Below, in pieces: positions 1-5,287 of a stretch of 5,635 nucleotides of DNA. This stretch comes from Acidobacteriota bacterium (GTDB lineage Bacteria; Acidobacteriota; Terriglobia; Versatilivoradales; Versatilivoraceae): positions 1 through 5,635 of the forward strand of contig JAPOZE010000564.1 of the NCBI GenBank assembly GCA_026706225.1, given 5' to 3'. Each line of letters begins with the position of its first letter. Position 1 is the first letter of the stretch. The notes below the pieces were generated by a model that was not told the origin of the DNA, did no database searches, and was given only the letters and a program-made list of their open reading frames with translations. The translations under genes were made by a program, and so were the position numbers.

Positions 1-242
1 CGTTCGAAGGCTACCTGGCCGGCCGCCTGGCCATCGCGGCCCTGGAACGCTGCGGACGAGACCTGGAACGAGCCGGATTTCTCGACAGTCTGCGTCTCTC
101 CGACCCCATCGACCTGGACGGGTTCGAGCTCCGCTTCGGCGACACCGACAACCAGGGCTCCGATTCCATTTTCCTGACCAGGATCGGCCGCGACGGCTAC
201 TATCACCCAATCGAGACGCTCCGGGTCGGGGTTCGACCGTGA
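1..242 (+). CDS. Periplasmic solute-binding protein of ABC transporter type, C-terminal 79 residues (5' end outside window)
   Basis: The frame starting at base 3 is open from the window edge to TGA at 240-242. Seen: it opens FEGYLAGRLAIAALERCGRD, continues through a DLDGFELRFGDTDNQGSD stretch and an FLTRIGRDGYYHPIE strand, and ends in VRP. Known: this order (EGYLAGR helix, a helix with a conserved AL-E/R-G pattern, then a G-F-FG-x(4)-QGSD-x-(V/I)FL segment) is typical of the C-terminal lobe of Leu/Ile/Val-type binding proteins (Peripla_BP_6). These bind amino acids, amides, aromatic acids or similar solutes in the periplasm. The signal peptide and most ligand-contacting residues lie upstream, so the ligand cannot be predicted. 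The stop overlaps the start of the histidine kinase gene (GTGA, 239-242), so the two are very probably cotranscribed and translationally coupled. Inference: the protein may be a co-receptor for the kinase rather than a transporter subunit, as in TorT/TorS, because no permease gene follows. Confidence 0.82.
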   Translation, partial: FEGYLAGRLAIAALERCGRDLERAGFLDSLRLSDPIDLDGFELRFGDTDNQGSDSIFLTRIGRDGYYHPIETLRVGVRP

Positions 243-2731
243 TCGACCGGCTGCGAAGCCTGTTCAGGAATCGATTTCACTCCGGGGAATCAAAGCGCCC
301 TGCCGGCCGCTCCAAGACCTCAGTCGTCCAGTCCGTGGGATCCGCCGTCGCCGGCCTGCTGCAGCGACTGCTGGAGAGCCGATTCCTGAGCGCCATCCTG
401 AGCCCGTTGTCCCGCCTGGTCGGGACCGAGAGGATTCAACGCCATCGCGGGCTGGCGATGGAGTTGACGCAGCGGCTGGGTGAAGGCCGAATCGGGCTTG
501 GAATACAGCTCTACATCGGGATCGGCGGAGCCGTGGCCATCACCCTGTCGGCGAGCCTGGTGGCCTGGTACTCCTTCAATCAGGTGGGCGATGCCCAGAA
601 CCGGGTCAACGAAGACAGTATCCCGGAAATGACCGCCGCCTTCGGCGTGGCGCGCCAGGCGGGCACCCTGGTGGCGGCGGCCCCGCGCCTGGTCACCGCC
701 GCAACTCCGGCCGATTTCGCCACTATCGCCACCGCGGTCGCCAAGGAGCAAACGGACTTCGAGACACGCCTTCAAGCCCTGACCCCCCGGGAGGGGGAAG
801 AAGACAAAGTCGCACGCGTTCTCGCCCAGGGGAGCGAAATTATCTCGAACATCGGGGCCATCCGGGACTCCGTATCCCAGTCTTTCGTGTTGAACGAGCG
901 CAGCGAAGAACTGCTCGCGAAGCTGGAAACCCTGCGGAACGAACTGACGGTAATGCTGGTGCCGGCCATCGACGACCACCTCTTCTACGCCCTGACCGGC
1001 TACCGGAGCCTTGGCGAACGGCCGGCCTCCCCGGCACGGCACTTCTCGAAAGCCGAATTCAACCGCTACCGCCACATGATCGAGTTGCAGGCGCACGCGA
1101 CCACTGCGACCCAGCTTCTCGGGGGCGTCACCAATCTGACGGAAATCCCGCTGATCGAGCCGGTTCGGGAGCGCTTCGAGTCGGCCCGAGACGGTATCGG
1201 GCGCAGCCTTGCGGCCCTCGGCAAGGCCCCGTTGCGGGACAGGATTTCCCCGGTTTTCGACCAGTTGCTGGACCTGGGCCTGGGAGAACAGAATGGATTC
1301 GATCTGCGCGCCCAGGAGCTGGGTCTCGCCAATCGACAGCGGGACCTGCTGGAGCGCAATCGTAGCCTCTCCATGGACCTCGTGGCTGAGGTCGAAGGAA
1401 TGGTCGGTTCGGCCAGTGCACGGGCTCAGGATGCGACTCTCTCCTCCACGCATGCCATCCTCACCGGACGCAGACTGCTTCTGATCCTGAACCTGGTCAG
1501 CATCACCGGGGCCTTGCTGATCGGTTGGCTGTTTGTCGGAAAGATCCTGTTGCGCCGCCTCCAGAAGCTGTCCGATCGCATGCGTGGCATGGCCGGAGGC
1601 GACCTGGAGGCCCGGGTGGAGATCAGCGGGCGCGACGAGGTGGCCGAGATGGCGGCGGCTCTGGAGGTGTTTCGACGTCACGCCCTGGAGGTTCAACGCT
1701 TGAACCTAGTCGAGAAGCTGGCCGAAGAACTGAAGGGAAAGAACTCTCAGCTCGAGAAAGCCATGGACGACCTGCGCAAGGCCCAGGATCAAATCGTCAT
1801 GCGCGACAAGCTGGCGGAACTCGGCCAGCTCACCGCGGGCGTGGCCCACGAGATCAAGAATCCGCTCAACTTCGTCAAGAATTTCTCGGAAGTCTCCGAG
1901 GAGTTGCTGGAGGAAATGGGGGAGATCCTCACCGATAACCAGGAGAAGCTGAGCAAGGACGACCGGGAGCTGCTCGAGGAGATTTCCGGAGATCTGACCG
2001 GCAATCTCAAGAGCATTCGCCAACACGGGGACCGCGCCAACCGGGTGATTCACGACATGCTGTCGATGGGACGAGGTTCGGGCGAGCGGCAACCGACCGA
2101 CATCAACGGCCTGCTCGATCAGAGTGCTCGACTGGCCTACCACAGCGCCCGGGCCACCGACAAGTCGTTCAACCTGGATATCAAGCAGGATCTGGATCCC
2201 GAGCTGGGGTTCGTTGACGTCGTCTCGCAAGAGATGGGACGCGTCTTCCTGAACCTGGTCAGCAACGCCTGCTATGCCACCGATCAGAAACGGCGTTCCC
2301 TGGACCCAGCCGGTGGAGAACAATCCGATGGGAGGGGTTCCCCCGAGGAGGCTCTTTCCGAATACAGCCCGACGCTGTGGCTCAGCACCAGGCGCCTGGA
2401 GGACCGAATCGAAATCCGCGTACGGGATAACGGAAGCGGCATTCCCGCCGAGGTCGTCGACAAAATCTTCAACCCCTTCTTCACCACCAAGCCCACCAAT
2501 GAGGGAACCGGGCTCGGGCTGGCCCTGTCCAACGACATCGTGCGAGAGCACGGAGGATCCATCAAGGTGGAGACCGAACCCGGCAGCTTCACCGAGATGC
2601 TGGTCGAATTGCCGCTGGAATCGCCCGGGGCCACGGAAATGGCTGCCGGACATGCAGACACGGACGCAGACGAAGATGAGCCGGTGCTTGCTCCCGGTAA
2701 ATCGGATGTGGCGGAGGCCAGGGAATCCTGA
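239..2731 (+). CDS. Membrane-bound sensor histidine kinase with HAMP domain (830 aa)
   Basis: Two-component sensor kinase that should autophosphorylate a histidine and pass the phosphate to a response regulator not present here. Seen, in order: basic cytoplasmic N-terminal extension (about 1-86); membrane segment 1 (about 88-111); periplasmic, largely helical sensor region (about 112-410); membrane segment 2 (about 412-434); HAMP (about 435-486); charged coiled coil (about 490-525); dimerisation domain with H-box LTAGVAHEIKNP and the probable phospho-acceptor His537; ATPase domain with N-box NLVSN (Asn672, Asn676), G1 box DNGSGI (730-735), F-box FNPFFTTK (744-751) and G2 box GTGLGLAL (756-763). 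All catalytic boxes are intact. A poorly conserved-looking insert (about 684-711) separates N-box and G1, and an acidic tail follows 795. The GTG start at 239 is preferred because it overlaps the upstream stop. ATG at 458 (residue 74) is an alternative that would remove most of the N-terminal extension. The periplasmic region resembles the long helical sensors of TorS-like kinases in size; that assignment is inference. The C terminus has no receiver domain. Confidence 0.93.
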   Translation: MIDRLRSLFRNRFHSGESKRPAGRSKTSVVQSVGSAVAGLLQRLLESRFLSAILSPLSRLVGTERIQRHRGLAMELTQRLGEGRIGLGIQLYIGIGGAVAITLSASLVAWYSFNQVGDAQNRVNEDSIPEMTAAFGVARQAGTLVAAAPRLVTAATPADFATIATAVAKEQTDFETRLQALTPREGEEDKVARVLAQGSEIISNIGAIRDSVSQSFVLNERSEELLAKLETLRNELTVMLVPAIDDHLFYALTGYRSLGERPASPARHFSKAEFNRYRHMIELQAHATTATQLLGGVTNLTEIPLIEPVRERFESARDGIGRSLAALGKAPLRDRISPVFDQLLDLGLGEQNGFDLRAQELGLANRQRDLLERNRSLSMDLVAEVEGMVGSASARAQDATLSSTHAILTGRRLLLILNLVSITGALLIGWLFVGKILLRRLQKLSDRMRGMAGGDLEARVEISGRDEVAEMAAALEVFRRHALEVQRLNLVEKLAEELKGKNSQLEKAMDDLRKAQDQIVMRDKLAELGQLTAGVAHEIKNPLNFVKNFSEVSEELLEEMGEILTDNQEKLSKDDRELLEEISGDLTGNLKSIRQHGDRANRVIHDMLSMGRGSGERQPTDINGLLDQSARLAYHSARATDKSFNLDIKQDLDPELGFVDVVSQEMGRVFLNLVSNACYATDQKRRSLDPAGGEQSDGRGSPEEALSEYSPTLWLSTRRLEDRIEIRVRDNGSGIPAEVVDKIFNPFFTTKPTNEGTGLGLALSNDIVREHGGSIKVETEPGSFTEMLVELPLESPGATEMAAGHADTDADEDEPVLAPGKSDVAEARES

Positions 2732-2842
2732 CCCGACGACGACCGCCTCAAGGCTGCAGGTTTCCGTTCAACGTGCAGATTCCCCGCCCCCGCGGTGGGC
2801 ACTCCGGGCGCCCCCGGAAGAAAGACAGGATTCAGCAAGTCG

Positions 2843-4252
2843 ATGGCTCCACAGCAACCATCCCGGCAGGTCTCGACCGCCCCTCCGGCGCGGCTTGGCG
2901 CCAGGACCGGCTGTACCCGACTGAAGCGGGTGGCCCTGGCAGGCCTGGTCTGGATTCTGCCGGCGAGCCCCGGTTTCGGAGAGGAAGGCGCCGCAAAGCA
3001 GGACGAAACTCCGGTCACGCTGCAGAGTAGTCTGGGGGACGATCTGCCGGACTGGCTCTCCTTGTCGGGCGAGTTCCGCTTGCGCTTCGAAAGCGGACAG
3101 GGCCTGGGCTACAGCCAGGACAACGACGACGGCTACGGGCTGACCCGGACCCGCCTGGAGGTGGGGGTCCGGCCGGTCTCCTGGCTGAACTTCGGGATTC
3201 AGGCTCAGGACTCCAGGGCTCCGGGCATCCGGCCGGCGCTGTCCAACTCCGGAGCCGTGCGGGATCCGTTCGACCTGCGCCAGGCCTATGCCGAGATCGG
3301 CGCCAGCCAGGCCCCGGCCTCGCTGAAAGTGGGCAGGCAGGCGCTGATCTACGGCGACTCGCGCCTGATCGGAGCTCCAAACTGGTCCAACACCTCCCGC
3401 GCCTTCGACGCCGTAAGGCTGCAGGTGCGGGGCGCGGGAGCCAAGCTCGACCTTTTCTCGGCCTCGGTGGTGCGGAACGACCCCAACCGCCGCTTGAACC
3501 GATCGGCCGAAGGAGAATACCTGCACGGCCTCTACGGCTCCCTGGAGAACGTCATCCCGGGATCCACTCTCGAACCCTACCTGCTCTGGCAGACAAAGTC
3601 CTCGGTCGTCAATGAGCTGAACGCAATCGGAGATCTGGACCGTTATACCCTGGGATTCCGGGCCTGGGGCAAAGGGCTGGGGCCCTGGGACTACAACGCC
3701 GCCCTGGTCCGCCAGTGGGGGCAGGCGGCAGGCGCTGAAATCCAGGCCTGGGCCGGCTACGGTGAACTGGGCTATTCGATCGAGGCCAGGCTGAACCCAC
3801 GCCTCTACATCCACTACAACTACGGCTCGGGCGACAAGGATCCCGGCGACGGCCGAATCGAGGGCTTCGACAACCTCTATCCCACCACCGCCTTCCTGTA
3901 CGGCCGCGCCAACCGGGTCGGCTGGCGCAACCACAAGGGGCTGCGCCTGGGGAGCGAGCTCAGGCCGCACTCCAAGCTGACGCTGCTATTGGAATTCCAC
4001 TCCTTCTGGCTGGCCTCCAGGACCGATGCCCTCTACACCAACGTCGGGCGAGTCTCGGTGGCCCCGCCCCCCGGGGGCGCCCGGGACGGAAAGGTCGGCA
4101 ACGAAGTCGACGCCGTCTTCACCGTGCCGGTAACAGACAACTTCAGCCTGGGAGGCGGCCTCGCACACATGCTTCCCGGCCCCTTCGTCAAGGCCAACAC
4201 CCCCGGCCACGCCTTCACCTACTCTTACCTGTTCACCAGCTACAAGTTCTGA
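2843..4252 (+). CDS. Alginate-export (AlgE-like) family outer-membrane porin (469 aa)
   Basis: Predicted outer-membrane beta-barrel for diffusion or export of a polyanionic or other small solute. Seen: an N-terminal export signal with a long n-region ending RLKR (26-29) and a hydrophobic core VALAGLVWILPAS (30-42), probable cleavage near residue 46-47; then alternating polar/hydrophobic strands such as LSLSGEFRLRFES and RLEVGVRPVSWLNFGIQAQD. The family hallmark segment LKVGRQALIYGDSRLIG (161-177), then NWSNTSRAFDAVRL, is clear, as is GFDNLYPTTAFLYGR (341-355) with WRNHKGLRLG. The final residue is Phe (SYLFTSYKF), the usual signal for barrel assembly by Bam. ATG 2843 is chosen over GTG 2795 (16 residues longer) because purine-rich GGAAGAAAGACAGGA lies just upstream and because the longer version lengthens an already long n-region. 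The natural substrate is not evident; members of this family are not restricted to alginate. It lies 111 nt after the kinase gene on the same strand, so it may be its cotranscribed or controlled partner. No clear promoter or terminator is visible in the gap. Confidence 0.86.
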   Translation: MAPQQPSRQVSTAPPARLGARTGCTRLKRVALAGLVWILPASPGFGEEGAAKQDETPVTLQSSLGDDLPDWLSLSGEFRLRFESGQGLGYSQDNDDGYGLTRTRLEVGVRPVSWLNFGIQAQDSRAPGIRPALSNSGAVRDPFDLRQAYAEIGASQAPASLKVGRQALIYGDSRLIGAPNWSNTSRAFDAVRLQVRGAGAKLDLFSASVVRNDPNRRLNRSAEGEYLHGLYGSLENVIPGSTLEPYLLWQTKSSVVNELNAIGDLDRYTLGFRAWGKGLGPWDYNAALVRQWGQAAGAEIQAWAGYGELGYSIEARLNPRLYIHYNYGSGDKDPGDGRIEGFDNLYPTTAFLYGRANRVGWRNHKGLRLGSELRPHSKLTLLLEFHSFWLASRTDALYTNVGRVSVAPPPGGARDGKVGNEVDAVFTVPVTDNFSLGGGLAHMLPGPFVKANTPGHAFTYSYLFTSYKF

Positions 4253-4403
4253 GCGGCAGGACGGCAACATCCATAAGCTCAGGCCCCTGCAGAGGAGCAA
4301 GAGTGATGGGAGGATGCCCCCACCCGGGAGCGCGGGCGTCCCGCCCGCATGCACTCCCGTTGCGTGCCGCGCAGTTTCCCTGCGATGGGGCAGCCGCGGG
4401 TAT
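4253..4403. other. Intergenic stretch downstream of the porin gene
   Basis: No convincing gene is visible on either strand. A short plus-strand frame opens at ATG 4314 but its first 30 codons read through the palindromic repeat and look like chance coding. A minus-strand reading of the repeat gives AGGTPALPGG, a peptide often produced by mis-translating dispersed GC palindromes. The only structure noted is the hairpin at 4332-4348. No T-rich terminator tract follows the porin stop. Confidence 0.6.
4332..4348. repeat. GC-rich palindromic hairpin of dispersed-repeat type
   Basis: Seen: GCGGGCG (4332-4338), loop TCC (4339-4341), CGCCCGC (4342-4348), a perfect 7-bp stem. It sits in the context GGGAGCGCGGGCGTCCCGCC, which I recognise as resembling a short extragenic palindrome scattered in many environmental GC-rich genomes (established from general familiarity, not from a search). 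It lies 79 nt after the porin stop and could limit 3' decay or transcription of the porin message, but there is no U-tract, so it is not a standard intrinsic terminator. Only one copy is present in this window, so its repeat status cannot be shown from the sequence alone. Confidence 0.6.
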
Positions 4404-4523
4404 ATGTGGAAAGACTACGGAGACAGCTACAACAAATGCTTCTGCGAGCGCAAGGCGATGACAATTTGGGTGCCGCAGACGAAGCTATTTGAGCAACTAC
4501 TGGCTGGCGTAGCCACAAGTTGA
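4404..4523 (+). CDS. Doubtful small ORF or 3' gene remnant (39 aa)
   Basis: Seen: a frame starting at ATG 4404 (MWKDYGDSYNKCFCERKAM...) and ending at TGA 4521-4523, 11 nt before the ATG of the SLOG-like gene. The peptide contains two Cys (CFC), several aromatic residues and an amphipathic end (KLFEQLLAGVA). Codon choice looks more like the following accessory genes than the preceding chromosomal-type genes. No good ribosome-binding site precedes ATG 4404, and the same frame runs upstream through the palindromic repeat to 4314, which suggests either a truncated gene tail or a chance ORF. I do not recognise the product. Its end position just before the next gene's ribosome-binding site would suit an operon, which is the main argument for it. 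Confidence 0.3.
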   Translation: MWKDYGDSYNKCFCERKAMTIWVPQTKLFEQLLAGVATS

Positions 4524-4530
4524 GGGGAGG
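4522..4530 (+). promoter_or_regulatory. Ribosome-binding site deciding the SLOG-like gene start
   Basis: GAGGGGAGG is a strong purine-rich Shine-Dalgarno-like tract 4 nt before ATG 4535. It overlaps the TGA (4521-4523) of the doubtful ORF upstream, and argues against the alternative TTG start at 4520, which it would follow. Confidence 0.6.
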
Positions 4531-4534
4531 CGCG

Positions 4535-4927
4535 ATGAAGCTGATTGTGGGTGGGCATCACTTGTGGCGCGATGCCACCCTGATTGCCGACATACTGGAG
4601 AAGTGCCAGAAAAGCACCGACGAGACGCTACGCATTGTGCCTGCGCCGGGGCGCTGCGGCACGCTGGCCCGCAGGGTGGCAAACCGTGCGGGATACACGA
4701 TCATCGAGCCCCCCACGCTCGTCACAGGTGCAAGCCTTACCGCCTACAATGACGCCCTGGTAAAGTCCCACACGGACGCCGAATTGATGCTGGTGTTCCA
4801 CGACAGCTTCTTCTACCGTGGCAAGCCCAAAAAGACGCGCACACGCACCTTGACGGATGCGGGTGTGGCCTTGGATATGGACATCATCCTTGTCACGCAC
4901 CAGCACGGCACAGTGGAGTTGAATTGA
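4535..4927 (+). CDS. SLOG/DUF2493-like putative nucleotide-binding protein (130 aa)
   Basis: Seen: starts MKLIVGGHHLWRDATLIADIL, a beta strand, glycine loop and helix with an Asp at residue 13. APGRCGTLARRVANRAGY follows (37-54), in the place of the G-G-A-x-G-A-D-x-LA-x(3)-A motif of DUF2493 (YspA/cpYpsA-like) proteins. Then come an N-x(2)-L helix (YNDALV), a strand ending AELMLVFHD (82-90), a basic loop (KPKKTRTRT) where the family has a G-T-R/G-T-A turn, a helix, and the strand DMDIILV. Known: SLOG-fold proteins bind nucleotides or nucleotide derivatives and recur in phages, plasmids and anti-phage loci. The assignment rests on this pattern by eye and the glycine motif is degenerate. ATG 4535 is favoured over the in-frame TTG 4520 because AGGGGAGG (4523-4530) sits just ahead, though spaced by only 4 nt. 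The stop overlaps the next small gene. Base composition is visibly less GC-rich than the porin and kinase genes, suggesting transfer. Confidence 0.68.
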   Translation: MKLIVGGHHLWRDATLIADILEKCQKSTDETLRIVPAPGRCGTLARRVANRAGYTIIEPPTLVTGASLTAYNDALVKSHTDAELMLVFHDSFFYRGKPKKTRTRTLTDAGVALDMDIILVTHQHGTVELN

Positions 4928-5052
4928 GCCCCAAAGAGTCCAGCCAAGAAATCCTTGAGGCACGCGAGCAACTTAAGGCCGCTACCAATGCCATGTTAAG
5001 CAATGCCGCCGCCATGATGTACTTGGATGAGGCAATGGCTGGCAAGAACTGA
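4924..5052 (+). CDS. Small helical protein, TTG start, coupled to the SLOG-like gene (42 aa)
   Basis: Seen: TTG 4924-4926 overlaps the stop TGA 4925-4927 of the upstream gene (TTGA, 4-nt overlap). GGAG (4915-4918) lies 5 nt before the TTG, a proper ribosome-binding distance. The frame reads MSPKESSQEILEAREQLKAA, then an Ala/Met-rich stretch (TNAMLSNAAAMMYLDEAMAG), and ends KN at TGA 5050-5052. The composition (Glu, Gln, Lys, Ala, Leu, Met, with no Cys, Pro only at the start, Gly only near the end) predicts almost entirely helix, with an amphipathic first half. No ATG opens this frame near the overlap, so standard gene finders may skip it; internal ATG codons would give only fragments. I do not recognise a family. 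Inference: overlap and ribosome-binding site suggest it is produced with the SLOG-like protein and may bind it. The stop codon lies inside the left arm of the inverted repeat that frames the CRISPR-like block. Confidence 0.55.
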   Translation: MSPKESSQEILEAREQLKAATNAMLSNAAAMMYLDEAMAGKN

Positions 5053-5162
5053 CAGGAGTTACGGTTCATCCCCGCGCCTGCGGGGAACAGGTGCCATCCC
5101 CCCGCTTGCCGGCGCCGGTCCGCCTTGTCCCGAGCATTTCTCCCGCCAGGGAACCTGTCAGT
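5048..5162. repeat. Block framed by a perfect 9-bp inverted repeat, rich in internal hairpins
   Basis: Seen: ACTGACAGG (5048-5056) is the exact reverse complement of CCTGTCAGT (5154-5162). Inside are the type I-E-like hairpin CCCCGC-GCCT-GCGGGG (5070-5085), the 10-bp palindrome CCGGCGCCGG (5109-5118) and the hairpin TCCC-GCCA-GGGA (5141-5152). Transcribed on either strand, the block could fold as a closed multi-branch structure. No protein frame here looks real; the plus-strand frame that crosses it toward the 85-residue gene has no coding character. Alternatives are a miniature inverted-repeat element (no flanking target duplication is seen), a structured untranslated leader, or chance. Confidence 0.4.
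5062..5090 (-). CRISPR. Solitary type I-E-like CRISPR repeat (single 29-nt unit, no array)
   Basis: Seen on the plus strand: CGGTTCATCC, CCGCGCCTGC and GGGGAACAG joined into 29 nt, with a perfect 6-bp stem (5070-5075 with 5080-5085) and loop GCCT. Known: its reverse complement, CTGTTCCCCGCAGG followed by CGCGGGGATGAACCG, has the length, stem and GTTCCCC...GGGGATGAACCG ends of canonical type I-E repeats, so the minus strand is the likely crRNA sense. No second clear copy lies at the 61-nt spacing expected on either side, and no cas gene is in the window. It may be an array remnant, a stand-alone repeat used by a Cascade complex elsewhere in the genome, or a repeat carried by a mobile element. 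Confidence 0.6.
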
Positions 5163-5248
5163 CGTACTGCCTTTCCGGTCCTTCCCTTCCCTGCCTTGGC
5201 CGCACGGCTCTCCTTCCCTGGCTTTCCTCGTTTTCACCAGTCCCAAGT

Positions 5249-5262
5249 GAGCGAAAACGCTC
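5249..5262 (+). promoter_or_regulatory. Leader hairpin just upstream of the 85-aa gene
   Basis: GAGCG (5249-5253), loop AAAA, CGCTC (5258-5262) forms a perfect 5-bp hairpin 25 nt before ATG 5288. An alternative pairing, CGTTTTC (5229-5235) with GAAAACG (5253-5259), shares bases with it, so the two are mutually exclusive. Upstream, 5163-5235 is strongly pyrimidine-rich on this strand. The strong ribosome-binding site AAGGAGA (5274-5280) is left free. A regulatory role is inference; no clear -35/-10 pair is visible. Confidence 0.4.
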
Positions 5263-5287
5263 TCAACCCAAAAAAGGAGATTCTCAA

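Noticed and set aside
320..1696. Long minus-strand open frame (458 codons) opposite the kinase gene
   Set aside because: It is an antisense shadow in GC-rich DNA; the peptide lacks recognisable motifs and the plus strand has unmistakable kinase domains.
1706..2653. Minus-strand open frame (315 codons) opposite the kinase catalytic region
   Set aside because: It mirrors the conserved H-box to G2-box codons of the plus-strand kinase and has no domain character of its own.
2754..2778. CTGCA / TGCAG inverted repeat after the kinase gene as a terminator or operator
   Set aside because: Only 5 bp, with a 15-nt loop and no T-tract; easily expected by chance.
2795..2842. GTG 2795 as the porin start
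   Set aside because: It adds 16 residues before an already long signal-peptide n-region and has no ribosome-binding site; ATG 2843 has a purine-rich tract upstream.
2768..3970. Minus-strand open frame (400 codons) opposite the porin gene
   Set aside because: Composition-driven shadow rich in Val, Gly, Gln and Ala; the plus-strand porin has a signal peptide, family motifs and a C-terminal Phe.
5027..5287. N-terminal extension of the 85-aa protein up to ATG 5027
   Set aside because: The extension runs through the CRISPR-like repeat and pyrimidine tract, reads as low-complexity Ser/Pro/Leu/Arg, and a near-ideal ribosome-binding site precedes ATG 5288.
5053..5287. A true CRISPR array
   Set aside because: Only one clear repeat exists; no copy at the 61-nt period expected for I-E in either direction.
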